DNA from: Paenibacillus sp. PvR098
GTDB taxonomy: Bacteria > Bacillota > Bacilli > Paenibacillales > NBRC-103111
Length of the DNA stretch: 64,000 bases
Direction of reading: 5' to 3'
Assembly: GCF_017833255.1 (NCBI RefSeq)
Contig: NZ_JAFIBU010000001.1
Coordinates: 1,550,001 to 1,614,000 of the forward strand
The first letter of the stretch is position 1; each line of letters begins with the position of its first letter. The position numbers and the translations under genes are program-made. Under the pieces are notes generated by a model that saw nothing but the letters and a program-made list of their open reading frames with translations, had not been told where the DNA came from and searched no databases. Below are positions 17,378 through 25,598 of this stretch, in pieces.

Positions 17378-17584
17378 CTAAAGGGGTTTGGCCAGCCTGT
17401 CGAACTCTTCAGAAGTTGCCCAAACCAATGAAGCAACCTCAAATGGGTCTAAGATAATCATATGATTGGAATCCAGATCGATAATTTTTAACCTCAACCC
17501 GTTTGCATCTGTACACATTTCCAATCTCACGGCAGCGAATTCATTTCTTAAAGTGAGATATTCGGTTAACTTACTGCTTTTCAT
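17378..17584 (-). CDS. Small conserved-looking protein of the dioxygenase cluster, function unknown
   Basis: 68 residues, no membrane segment. The sequence has alternating strands and ends with an ILDPFEVASLVW...FDRLAKPL pattern, suggesting a compact beta-rich domain. Start ATG 17584 has a GGGGGGAA site upstream, and it fits tightly between the beta subunit gene (gap 22) and binding protein C, so it is very probably translated. Small proteins of similar size and layout occur beside ring-hydroxylating dioxygenase genes, and some are labelled dihydrodiol dehydrogenase in databases without support; I recall this only loosely and do not assign a function. An accessory or assembly factor for the oxygenase is possible. 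Confidence 0.6.
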   Translation of the reverse strand: MKSSKLTEYLTLRNEFAAVRLEMCTDANGLRLKIIDLDSNHMIILDPFEVASLVWATSEEFDRLAKPL

Positions 17585-17606
17585 GCCATTCCCCCCAAAA
17601 CAGAAC

Positions 17607-18095
17607 TTAAATAAGGAAGGTCAGATTACGTAATGGAAGATTGTTATTCAACAAAGCAACTTTTTTTGTATGGATTTTCCACCCGTTATCATTTCGCTTC
17701 AATTGATGCTCGCCTTTTCCCGAAAAGATATGCTGTTCATTTAGTCTTACCTCGGATATCACTACATTGGACTGCACGACAAGAGTGCTGGTATCCGCTG
17801 ATACGATTCGAATATTTCCAATGACATGAATCGTGCGGGATCTTGGTACTTGCGAGTATGCGACGGGGCTGGATAATCTCCATACTCGATCTTCTAAAGC
17901 CTTACGATCATCAAAGATTAATGAAGTCTCTACCATTGGATCATGACTCTCGGTATTACAAGGCAGCCAATACATACAGTCCTCTGTAAATAAGTCCAGC
18001 CACTCATTCATCCTTCCTTCATCCAAAAGATGAGCTTCATAGATCAAAAAATCCTCAACTTCTTCTCTCAACTTGGCATTCGCTGTCAAGATCAT
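17607..18095 (-). CDS. Aromatic-ring-hydroxylating dioxygenase, beta subunit
   Basis: 162 residues, benzoate/anthranilate-type small subunit: REEVEDFLIYEAHLLDEGR followed by EWLDLFTEDCMYWLPC is the hallmark N-terminal region, and the C-terminal half is the SnoaL-like sheet. Start ATG 18095 with GAGGGGTGG directly upstream, 13 bases after the stop of the alpha subunit gene at 18109, its obvious partner. The frame is open further upstream inside the alpha gene but that is overlap without a start signal. It is only distantly related to the beta subunit at 797, so the island holds two different dioxygenase systems. Confidence 0.88.
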   Translation of the reverse strand: MILTANAKLREEVEDFLIYEAHLLDEGRMNEWLDLFTEDCMYWLPCNTESHDPMVETSLIFDDRKALEDRVWRLSSPVAYSQVPRSRTIHVIGNIRIVSADTSTLVVQSNVVISEVRLNEQHIFSGKGEHQLKRNDNGWKIHTKKVALLNNNLPLRNLTFLI

Positions 18096-18108
18096 CCACC
18101 CCTCTAGT

Positions 18109-19356
18109 TTACGGTTCAAGCATAAGCCGCTTATATTCTTGATGCTGCCCTCTTTGACTAACTTCATCCGCACCGAGTCCTCTGATCTCGCCATTCTCAC
18201 CAATACGCTCACGGTGCGAACCGCGATGAAATAACACCCATTCCACTTGTGAGGCTTTCAATCCTTCATGCACTCTTTCAAATGCCTCTATATCATCAGG
18301 CTGCCCCAATCCGGCCGGACCGGCCCATGTTGCCACTAATCTCACTTCGCGGTTATTTTGTTCATCCGGTGCGCCTTTCAGCCTGTAAGGATAGGCATAG
18401 ATCTCCGTGTAATCAGCACGAACAGGTCGTATAACGCGGAAGTGCTGACGGCTGGACTGAAATAACAAGTTCGGGAAAATGGCTAAATTCATATTACTTT
18501 TGTTCAGAACCTTATCGAAGTATGCCGGATCATATTTGTTTCTTAAAGCATCGACGTATTCTTCTTCTAGCCTTGCATCAATAGGTCGGGGGCCCCCCTC
18601 TGCCGCAGAATAATCGATCATGGAATGCCCATTGCCCAGATATACATTCTCCCCTCCCTTATCCCCACGGCCTTCGATCGGTTTGCCCAGACGATAACTT
18701 CTTCTTTCAAAGGTGGCTTCATGCGTAAAAGAAGGGTGATAACTATCTACAAAATTTTCTAACTGCAGCTTCCAATTGGCTTTAAATGCATACTTTTGAA
18801 CTCCTTGTGTCACTTCTATTTCACCCGTCGGCGAGCGATCCGTTATTAAATCAATATAATATTTAGCCAATCCTAAATATTGGTCTAAGCTTTCAATCTG
18901 ATGATTGAGCGACCCAAAAACAAATCCTCGATAGCTTTCTACCCTAGGCACTTGGACTAAACTCAGGCAAGAGGGATCAAACCCTTCTCCATAACCGTCC
19001 ACATAGGGAACTCCTAACAATTCCCCGCTATTCGTGAAGGTCCAGCCATGATACAGACAACGAAAACGTTTTGAATTCCCTTTTTCTTCACGACATACCA
19101 CAGCCCCTCGATGAGTACACCGATTAAAAAGTAATTGAACGCTGCCACGCTGATCCCTTGCCATAATAATAGGTTGGTTTCCAATGGTAGTCGTTTTATA
19201 ATCACCTGGAGAGGCTACTTCACTCTCGTGTCCAACAAACACCCATACCTTTTCAAAAATCTTTTTCATTTCTTCGTCAAATATCGTTTGATCCATGTAA
19301 ACTAAACGATGAACCCGATCTTTTTGAACTAATGCCTCATAATCCACATCGACCAT
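18109..19356 (-). CDS. Rieske dioxygenase alpha subunit (benzoate/anthranilate-type)
   Basis: 415 residues. Rieske ligands Cys80/His82 and Cys100/His103; bridging Asp204 and iron ligands His207 and His212 in NFVDSYHPSFTH; a GQPDDIEAFERV motif supplies the third ligand. Of the four alpha subunits this one looks like benzoate, toluate or anthranilate 1,2-dioxygenases, which accept carboxylated rings. It is the first gene of the island, transcribed divergently from the LysR gene, and followed by its beta subunit. ATG 19356 follows AAGGAGAG. A candidate promoter and cre-like site lie in the 393-base intergenic region upstream. Confidence 0.88.
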   Translation of the reverse strand: MVDVDYEALVQKDRVHRLVYMDQTIFDEEMKKIFEKVWVFVGHESEVASPGDYKTTTIGNQPIIMARDQRGSVQLLFNRCTHRGAVVCREEKGNSKRFRCLYHGWTFTNSGELLGVPYVDGYGEGFDPSCLSLVQVPRVESYRGFVFGSLNHQIESLDQYLGLAKYYIDLITDRSPTGEIEVTQGVQKYAFKANWKLQLENFVDSYHPSFTHEATFERRSYRLGKPIEGRGDKGGENVYLGNGHSMIDYSAAEGGPRPIDARLEEEYVDALRNKYDPAYFDKVLNKSNMNLAIFPNLLFQSSRQHFRVIRPVRADYTEIYAYPYRLKGAPDEQNNREVRLVATWAGPAGLGQPDDIEAFERVHEGLKASQVEWVLFHRGSHRERIGENGEIRGLGADEVSQRGQHQEYKRLMLEP

Positions 19357-19394
19357 ACTTTAGTCTCTCCTTACAAAAATAAGTTTTTTTTACT

Positions 19395-19410
19395 TTAAAA
19401 GCGCTTTCAT
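19395..19410. promoter_or_regulatory. cre-like site in front of the aromatic island
   Basis: The 14-base core TAAAAGCGCTTTCA matches the CcpA consensus at 13 of 14 positions and is close to palindromic. It lies just downstream of the candidate promoter of the first island gene, a position typical for carbon catabolite repression. Inference from motif only. Confidence 0.45.
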
Positions 19411-19418
19411 AATGACTT

Positions 19419-19455
19419 CCGATTTAGTATAATCAATAATGAATGACTGTTTTAA
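19419..19455 (-). promoter_or_regulatory. Candidate SigA promoter of the aromatic island
   Basis: On the minus strand TTAAAA (19455-19450) and TATACT (19431-19426) are separated by 18 bases. Transcription would begin near 19419 and run into the cre-like site. A weak -35 match keeps this tentative. Confidence 0.3.
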
Positions 19456-19724
19456 GGAGGAGCTTTGTATACATGGAAAATGAATGTGGGTGATTATCAG
19501 AGATAAGGAAAAGGGGTTATTATCGCAATACGAAACTACATATCCGACATATGTAAATAAACATTCTGGGAGCAAAATACCAAATCATGTCTCGTTGATC
19601 TGCTAATACTTGAAAACCTATTGTCTTCCAAGAGTGGCCAATGATTATTCCTGCAAAAGATCTTCGTTAAATATAGTATATTCTCAGATAAAGAAACCGT
19701 CCAATAACGAAATGGTCTTCATTA

Positions 19725-19739
19725 ATAAGTCACACTTAT
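19725..19739. promoter_or_regulatory. LysR-type operator (T-N11-A) before the lysR gene
   Basis: ATAAGTCACACTTAT is a perfect 6-3-6 palindrome containing the T-N11-A LysR box. It ends 10 bases before the lysR start and abuts its GGAGGG ribosome binding site, suggesting negative autoregulation. Binding is inferred. Confidence 0.5.
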
Positions 19740-19749
19740 CGGAGGGCTA

Positions 19750-20652
19750 ATGAGAATCGAACCATTATTGTCCTTTTGCGCAGTGGTCGAACAAGGAACA
19801 TTTCATAAAGCAGCTGCAGCACTTTATTTAACACAGCCGGCAGTAAGCATGAACATCAAACAATTGGAAAAAGAATTTGGGCAGTCTTTATTTACCCGCG
19901 AAGGAAGAGGAAAAACCGTATTAACTCCGTTTGGAGAGAAGCTGTACGTACTTTCGCAAGGATTGCGTGAGCAGATTGAACAATTGGAAATGCTTAAACA
20001 AGAAACGTTAAGGCAGAATAGATATGAAATCATCGTTGACTGCAACATCCCGGCCAGTATTAACTTGTTGACTCCATTCAGTGCCAAATTTCAGACAGAA
20101 AACCCCGGCTTACATATTTCGATCAATCATACGAAAGGCCAACAAGCCGTCCAAAACCTGCTGGATGGCAGAAGCGACCTTATCATGTTGTTGTCACCGA
20201 AACACCATTCGCAGCTGCAATCCGTTGCATTATGGGAAGATGAAATGAAAATTATCGTCCCGCCGGATAATCCCTTGACACAAACGTATTTAACGCTAAA
20301 AGATTTGGAAAATCAACCCTTTATATTACCTCCCAAAGGAGTACCCTCACGATCCTTCATCGATGAGATATTCATGAAGCATTTTGGCAAACCGGCAAAC
20401 AGCTTGATGGAGGTCGGCAATCAGGAAGCACTCAAAAAAAGCGTCGTATCCATAAACAAACCGGGAATTATCCTGACCAGCGCCATTCAGAACGAGCTTC
20501 AACTGAACATGTTAAAAGCACTATCTACGGAATTAAAGATGAGTTGTCAACACATTCTATTTTATAAGAAAGATCGTTTTCTTCCCGAATCGATCCTTCG
20601 ATTTACGAATTTTATCATGGAACGCAGCAATTCAAAGAACCTAGCTCTTTAA
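19750..20652 (+). CDS. LysR-family transcriptional regulator of the aromatic island
   Basis: 300 residues: N-terminal winged helix-turn-helix (residues 1-60, FHKAAAALYLTQPAVSMNIKQLEKEFGQSLF) and a LysR substrate-binding domain from about residue 90. It is divergent from the dioxygenase genes, the usual arrangement for a LysR activator that senses a pathway substrate or intermediate. The start ATG 19750 has GGAGGG 5 bases upstream. A LysR-box palindrome overlaps the leader. The effector is unknown; by position it should be an aromatic acid. Confidence 0.85.
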   Translation: MRIEPLLSFCAVVEQGTFHKAAAALYLTQPAVSMNIKQLEKEFGQSLFTREGRGKTVLTPFGEKLYVLSQGLREQIEQLEMLKQETLRQNRYEIIVDCNIPASINLLTPFSAKFQTENPGLHISINHTKGQQAVQNLLDGRSDLIMLLSPKHHSQLQSVALWEDEMKIIVPPDNPLTQTYLTLKDLENQPFILPPKGVPSRSFIDEIFMKHFGKPANSLMEVGNQEALKKSVVSINKPGIILTSAIQNELQLNMLKALSTELKMSCQHILFYKKDRFLPESILRFTNFIMERSNSKNLAL

Positions 20653-20693
20653 ACCGCTAAAATGCACAATTATAAAGTACCTCATAATAATCA

Positions 20694-20734
20694 AAAATGA
20701 CGTGTCAAACTGCGGTCAGTTTGCACGTCATTTT
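20694..20734. terminator. Bidirectional rho-independent terminator between lysR and tctA
   Basis: Long stem AAAATGACGTG(T)CAAACTG against CAGTTTGCACGTCATTTT with a CGGT loop, flanked by A and T runs on each side. It sits between the convergent lysR and tctA genes and can serve both. Confidence 0.8.
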
Positions 20735-20775
20735 CATTGTTAATTAACCATTCAATTAGACGGACTCTATATCTT

Positions 20776-22281
20776 TTACATCTCAACGTCATCTGCAAGG
20801 ATTGTTCTCTTGTTCGTGATTCCCGAGTAGATACTAAATCCGAGAATAGCAAAAGCTATAAACAACAAGGTCGCAGCGATCGGGCGTTCGAAAAAACCCA
20901 AAAAACTGCCTTCAAAACCGATTAAGGATTGCAGAAGGGAGTTTTCCATCAGCTTGCCGAGAATAAAGGTAAGGACGATTGGGGCCATAGGTATATCCAC
21001 TTTTTTCATAAAGTAACCGATAATTCCGAAAATCAGCATGATTCCCACGTCCCACAGACTGTTACTAACGGTATAGGCTCCCAAGACAGTAATAATAAGA
21101 ATGATAGGATAAAGTAATCTGGGAGGGACCGTAGCAATCCTTGCCCACACCCCGGCCATCGGAAGATTCATAATGAGCAGAATCAAGTTTCCTATAAACA
21201 TGCTGGCAATAATCGCCCATACAAGATTGGCATTGGTTTGAAACAAGGTAGGACCTGGCGTTAAACCATGCATGATAAACGCTCCAAAGAGGATAGCAAT
21301 CGTAGGCGAGCTGGGGATTCCTAAAGTGAACAACGGAATGAGCGCCGCGCCGCAATATGAATTGTTGGCGGTTTCAGGACCGGCCACACCTTCTATGGCA
21401 CCTTTTCCGAATCGGGAAGGATCCTTGGCCACCTTCTTCTCTACCGTATACGATAGAATTGCCGGAATAACCGAGTTGGAGCCTGGTATTAAGCCGATGA
21501 GAAATCCGATGCCCGTCCCTCTGCTAATTGCCATTAAGGTAGGGCGCCACTCCTCACGTTTAGGCAGCAATCCGCTAACCTTGGTTTGAATCTTCATTTT
21601 TGTGTTGTCTTCCATGGCTAGCATAATTTCAGAAAGCCCGAACAACCCCATGGCAATAGTGACAAAATCCAATCCGTTCATCAACCGGGGTTCACCGAAA
21701 GTAAACCGCACTGCTCCCGAAATCGGATCCTGCCCGATAAGTGCTAAGCTTAAGCCGAACACTGCGGAAATCATACCTCTGATGAACGACTTACCCATCA
21801 AGCCAATCACCATGGTTAATCCCAGAATCATAAGGGCAAAAAATTCGGCCGGTCCAAACTGTAAAGCCAATTCAGCAAGCGGCGGACCGAGAAAAGCGAG
21901 TCCGATCACCGAGAATGTCCCCCCTATAAAGGATCCCAATCCGGCTACTCCAAGAGCCGCTCCAGCTCTTCCCTGTTTGGCTAAAGGGTGACCATCAAGA
22001 CAAGTGATAACGGAAGCAGCTTCCCCCGGGGTATTAATCAGAACAGAAGTAATGGTTCCACCATACATGGACCCGTAGTATATCCCAGCCAGCATGATAA
22101 TGGCGGAAACTGGCTCCAATCCAAACGTGATCGGCAGCAATAAAGCCGTTCCTGTGGTTGGGCCTAATCCGGGCAGGACTCCCACCAGCATCCCGACCGT
22201 CACGCCAATCAGGCAATACAGTAAATTCCACCAAGTGATAGCGGTTTCAAACCCGAGCAACAACTGTCCCAAAGACTCCAT
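20776..22281 (-). CDS. tctA: Tripartite tricarboxylate transporter, large membrane subunit TctA
   Basis: 501 residues, about 11-12 membrane segments, with the family motifs GVLPGLGPTTGTALLLPITFG near the N-terminus and GLIPGSNSVIPAILSY in the second half (the repeated G-x-x-P-G signature). It is the main pump of a binding-protein-dependent secondary transporter driven by ion gradient. Gene order on the transcript is tctC, RraA-like, FCD regulator, tctB, tctA. The substrate class for TctA proteins is di/tricarboxylates and aromatic diacids; the specific one here is unknown. ATG 22281 follows GGGGAAGACTAGGG. Confidence 0.9.
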   Translation of the reverse strand: MESLGQLLLGFETAITWWNLLYCLIGVTVGMLVGVLPGLGPTTGTALLLPITFGLEPVSAIIMLAGIYYGSMYGGTITSVLINTPGEAASVITCLDGHPLAKQGRAGAALGVAGLGSFIGGTFSVIGLAFLGPPLAELALQFGPAEFFALMILGLTMVIGLMGKSFIRGMISAVFGLSLALIGQDPISGAVRFTFGEPRLMNGLDFVTIAMGLFGLSEIMLAMEDNTKMKIQTKVSGLLPKREEWRPTLMAISRGTGIGFLIGLIPGSNSVIPAILSYTVEKKVAKDPSRFGKGAIEGVAGPETANNSYCGAALIPLFTLGIPSSPTIAILFGAFIMHGLTPGPTLFQTNANLVWAIIASMFIGNLILLIMNLPMAGVWARIATVPPRLLYPIILIITVLGAYTVSNSLWDVGIMLIFGIIGYFMKKVDIPMAPIVLTFILGKLMENSLLQSLIGFEGSFLGFFERPIAATLLFIAFAILGFSIYSGITNKRTILADDVEM

Positions 22282-22297
22282 CCCTAGTCTTCCCCTT

Positions 22298-22747
22298 TTA
22301 CCACCCGAATGTATTTACTGGAAGCGGAACATCCAATAGGGTCTTAAAAACAATAAACACCAATCCTGATATCATTACAGATAAACCTAAGCCTAGGTAC
22401 CATTTATAATTACGTGAAAACAAAATGAATAACATGATGCTACCTGCGACAATAAATCCGGTATAGTTAACTATGATCATAAAAACGATAATCGATAACA
22501 ATATAGCGATATTATTCGTTAATCCTCGTCCTTTGGGTATAATTTGAGAGAGAACAATGGGGTTTTTCTGAACGGACTCCCATATAAAAAGTAAAGAAAG
22601 GACCAGGAAAATGATGTTTACCCAAAACGGCATAAATCCGGGTCCAGGTCCGAAAGGCATGGTATAATCAAGCGTAAGGGACTGCCATAACATAACCAAT
22701 GAAAAGATGAAAAAAAATAGCCCTACCCACAATCCGGCAATTTTCAT
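22298..22747 (-). CDS. tctB: Tripartite tricarboxylate transporter, small membrane subunit TctB
   Basis: 149 residues with four predicted membrane helices and the N-terminal LWQSLTLDYTMPFGPGPGFMPFW motif typical of TctB. It lies 16 bases before tctA and 15 bases after the FCD regulator gene, so all are co-transcribed. TctB is poorly conserved in general; identification rests on this motif, length and context. ATG 22747 follows AAAGGGGAA. Confidence 0.85.
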   Translation of the reverse strand: MKIAGLWVGLFFFIFSLVMLWQSLTLDYTMPFGPGPGFMPFWVNIIFLVLSLLFIWESVQKNPIVLSQIIPKGRGLTNNIAILLSIIVFMIIVNYTGFIVAGSIMLFILFSRNYKWYLGLGLSVMISGLVFIVFKTLLDVPLPVNTFGW

Positions 22748-22762
22748 CGCGGTTCCCCTTTG

Positions 22763-23497
22763 CTAAGATTTTTCAATTTGTTCTTTTTTGGAATAAAAAA
22801 TCGTTTGTGCAGTTTCTATAATATCGCTCTGGGATTCCCTGATATGAAAGAGCATCGCCTGAAAGGCCTCGTTCGCATTTCGGCTTTTCAAAGCATTGTA
22901 TATTTTGATATGTGCCTCCGTTGCCTTATACGGATTAGCGGGAGGCGAGAACGCGCGGCTGCGGTAATCGTGCATGGCAGGGATAAAATTGGAGTACATA
23001 AAATACAGCAATTCATTGCGGCTTGCTTTTAAAATCATTTCGTGAAAAAGCTCATCCCCCTTAACAATTTCCTCCAGCTTGTGATCCTCAATCGATTTTA
23101 CAAACTCCTCATAGAGAGCTCCCAATTGTTCCAACTCTTCATCGGTTATTCTTTGCGCAGCCAAAGAGGCGGCCATCGGTTCAATCGCCATTCTCGCTTC
23201 CAAAAGCTCCTGGATCTTAAACTCATTGGTTTGAAACCATTCCACAAACTTTTTTTTGTCAAAATCCACCTTATCGATGACAAAGGCGCCTATGCCCCGT
23301 CTGATTTCAATGTAGCCTTCCGCCTGAAGGGTGATGAGTACCTCCCTTACCGAAGGACGGCTAATCCCTAATTGGGCAACCAATTGGTATTCGGGAGGAA
23401 GTTTCTCTCCCACGGGTATTGTTCCCGATGTAATTAACTCTTTTATACGTTCTAGCGCTTCTTCCGTGACCGGTGTCCTCTCTAATGGGTTCAGCAT
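22763..23497 (-). CDS. FCD-domain GntR-family regulator 1
   Basis: 244 residues: GntR winged helix (about 5-75, LPPEYQLVAQLGISRPSVREVLITLQAEGYIEIRRG) and a C-terminal FCD ligand-binding domain with the metal-site histidines (ELFHEMILKASRNELL). It is a paralogue of the regulator at 26680, sharing the unusual N-terminal NPL-x-RTPVTEEALE. Located inside the Tct operon, it probably represses it and responds to the transported acid or a product (inference). Start ATG 23497 with GGGAG 8 bases upstream; a GTG three codons before lacks spacing to the site. Confidence 0.85.
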   Translation of the reverse strand: MLNPLERTPVTEEALERIKELITSGTIPVGEKLPPEYQLVAQLGISRPSVREVLITLQAEGYIEIRRGIGAFVIDKVDFDKKKFVEWFQTNEFKIQELLEARMAIEPMAASLAAQRITDEELEQLGALYEEFVKSIEDHKLEEIVKGDELFHEMILKASRNELLYFMYSNFIPAMHDYRSRAFSPPANPYKATEAHIKIYNALKSRNANEAFQAMLFHIRESQSDIIETAQTIFYSKKEQIEKS

Positions 23498-23522
23498 GAA
23501 TTCCACTCCCGTTCATAATAAA

Positions 23523-24191
23523 TTACAACACTCCGTATTTTGAATAAGCTTCTTTGACACTCATTCCCTTCATTATACCATCACGCACTACATTTTCCTT
23601 ACTTACTTTCACCATTGCTTTTGAAATGACCTCTTCTTCAACTGCCGAAGGAATAACAACGATCCCATCAATATCCGCAAATATAAGATCATTCGGATTA
23701 ACGGTCACACTCCCGCACCCAACGGGTATATCATAATCGATAACCTCGTTTCGTCCCAAGGAATCGGTTGGCCGGAATCCGCATGTAAAAAGCGGGAAAT
23801 TTAACTGTTTGATCTTGCTCGTATCACGAGTGAGTCCGAAGATAATCGCGCCGCGTCCTCCATTTTGCATCGTTGCCGTAGCCATCAATTCTCCGAAAAA
23901 AGCGGACCGTCGAGAACCGCTTACCGTAGCAACAAATATCTCGCCCTCCTTAATTGAATCCAGAGCTTCCATCTGCTTAAGATAGGCCTCTTGAGGTATC
24001 CGATATACATCGGCTGCTAATACAGTTTTCGCCCTGCCCACCAAGACCGTATCGCCGGTCAAAGGACGAATCTCGGGGTCCATCGTCTGGTTGCGATAAC
24101 CAAGTTCATCAAGAATATCCGAAATCACTGCGGAATACAATTTGGTTTGTAACTCATTATAGTACTCGTGCGTGTATTTATTTTCTACCAT
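23523..24191 (-). CDS. RraA-family protein, 4-carboxy-4-hydroxy-2-oxoadipate aldolase-like
   Basis: 222 residues of the RraA/demethylmenaquinone-methyltransferase-like fold. The GGRGAIIFGLTRDTSKI segment supplies the Arg-Asp pair that in HMG/CHA aldolases binds the divalent metal and substrate, and NPNDLIFADIDGIVVIP is the conserved C-terminal motif. Active aldolases of this family cleave 4-carboxy-4-hydroxy-2-oxoadipate to pyruvate and oxaloacetate, the last step of protocatechuate 4,5-cleavage; that would tie it to the LigB enzymes in the neighbouring island (inference). Others of the family are RNase E inhibitors or unknown. ATG 24191 with GGGGGA upstream, within the Tct operon. Confidence 0.75.
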   Translation of the reverse strand: MVENKYTHEYYNELQTKLYSAVISDILDELGYRNQTMDPEIRPLTGDTVLVGRAKTVLAADVYRIPQEAYLKQMEALDSIKEGEIFVATVSGSRRSAFFGELMATATMQNGGRGAIIFGLTRDTSKIKQLNFPLFTCGFRPTDSLGRNEVIDYDIPVGCGSVTVNPNDLIFADIDGIVVIPSAVEEEVISKAMVKVSKENVVRDGIMKGMSVKEAYSKYGVL

Positions 24192-24286
24192 GAGTAATCC
24201 CCCTTTGCTGGTCGCAGTATTTGCTGCACCATGATAAGTATATTGGACGAAGACCCATTGTCATCGTCCCTGAACCTACCAACCTG

Positions 24287-25306
24287 TTATTTTTGCGTTT
24301 TGGAGATCTCCACAATAGGCTGCAGTATTTTCATGTCTTCTTCAATAAATTTTTTGAAATCCACGGCATTCATGTATCCGATCCCCAAAAATTGCTTATT
24401 CATAAAATCCATAAGTTTCGGATCCTGCGCTGCTTTTGCCATCGCGTCTTCCAGTACTTTAACGATTTGATCCGGGGTTTCTTTAGGAACTGCGATTCCG
24501 CGGTAAGTTCCAGAAACCGCGTCAGCCCCTTTTTCCTTCATCGTAGGAACATTTGTAAATCCAGGGAATTGTTTGTCATCCATAACCGCTAAGGGAATCA
24601 ATTTCCCTGCTTCAACTTGAGCCTTCACTTCGCCGGGATTGTATAAACCGAAATCAGCGCGTCCACCCAAGATTTCAATGATGGCCGGGGCGGCGCCTTG
24701 GAAAGGAATGGTGATGAAATTCACTTTTGCAGCTTGACCAAACTGGATCGCATAATAGTTAGGAACAGCCGAAGCCGCAAACTTGAGCTTACCGGGAGTT
24801 GCTTTTAGAGCGGTTACCAGATCATCATACGTCTTATATTTGGAATCACTAGAGACGACAAGTACAGCAGGATCTTTATTAATATTTCCAACGTATTTAA
24901 AATCCAAAGTTTTGAATGGCGCTAGCCCTAGTAAAGGAAGGGATGTGACTTCACGCGTCACCATAGTAAGGGTATATCCATCCGGTTTGGAATTTAACCC
25001 TTCCTGCATACCGACGGCACCTGAGCCTCCTGTCTTATTAACGACGACAACGTCTTGTTTTAGAATACTTTTAAGCGATTCTGCCAAGACCCTCCCAACA
25101 GCATCGGTTCCCCCTCCTGCGGCAAAAGGAACAATGAGTTCAATCGTTTTCGTCGGATAGCTGACCGGAGGCGGAGTCTCTTTCGGTGCAGCAGTCTTTT
25201 CGGGAGCGGCCGTTTGAGTTGCTGCTCCTCCATTCGCGCAACCTCCGGCGATCATTACGGCTAATGTCATCATACTGGCCAATACAATGGATAACGGCTT
25301 CTTCAT
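24287..25306 (-). CDS. tctC: Tripartite tricarboxylate transporter substrate-binding lipoprotein TctC
   Basis: 339 residues; lipobox ending in Cys23, a Pro/Thr linker, then the Bug/TctC fold with the signature YPTKTIELIVPFAAGGGTDAVGR and GSGAVGMQEGLNSKPDGYTL. It captures an extracellular carboxylate for TctAB. First gene of the operon; ATG 25306 has GGGGGG upstream (the frame is open five codons earlier but without a site). A cre-like site lies about 90 bases upstream. Substrate unknown. Confidence 0.88.
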   Translation of the reverse strand: MKKPLSIVLASMMTLAVMIAGGCANGGAATQTAAPEKTAAPKETPPPVSYPTKTIELIVPFAAGGGTDAVGRVLAESLKSILKQDVVVVNKTGGSGAVGMQEGLNSKPDGYTLTMVTREVTSLPLLGLAPFKTLDFKYVGNINKDPAVLVVSSDSKYKTYDDLVTALKATPGKLKFAASAVPNYYAIQFGQAAKVNFITIPFQGAAPAIIEILGGRADFGLYNPGEVKAQVEAGKLIPLAVMDDKQFPGFTNVPTMKEKGADAVSGTYRGIAVPKETPDQIVKVLEDAMAKAAQDPKLMDFMNKQFLGIGYMNAVDFKKFIEEDMKILQPIVEISKTQK

Positions 25307-25394
25307 GGTCAAGCCCCCCAACTAAATTTGTACTCAGAGTTTTATTCATATTACATAAAACCTTCGATTTCCAGCATATTTACTGAATGAATGC

Positions 25395-25408
25395 AGTAAG
25401 CGCTTTCA
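25395..25408. promoter_or_regulatory. cre-like site upstream of tctC
   Basis: On the minus strand TGAAAGCGCTTACT matches the CcpA consensus except the last base. It lies in the leader of the Tct operon, suggesting catabolite repression. Motif only. Confidence 0.4.
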
Positions 25409-25495
25409 TTTATTATTTAAGAGAACCACTTCCGTTTTCAATCAGAGACGAAAGACCATAGTGGAAGCTGCGGTTTCTGCTGCATTTGGTAGATT

Positions 25496-25523
25496 GGCAA
25501 AGGACCGATCAAGGTCCTTTGCC
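25496..25523. terminator. Hairpin at the end of the DapA-like gene
   Basis: Perfect 11-bp stem GGCAAAGGACC / GGTCCTTTGCC with a 6-base loop, 75 bases after the DapA-like stop. The T-rich tail is on the plus side, so termination of the minus transcript is uncertain. A closely similar hairpin (29113-29138) follows the pseudogene copy. Confidence 0.45.
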
Positions 25524-25598
25524 TTTCTTAGGAAATAAAATGAACAACCGATGAGGACTTACTTGCTAATCTATGAAAAGTAAACCGTTACAAGAAAG

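Noticed and set aside
19390-19575. 61-codon frame in the lysR/dioxygenase intergenic region
   Set aside because: It covers the candidate promoter and cre-like site and has no ribosome site or protein-like composition.
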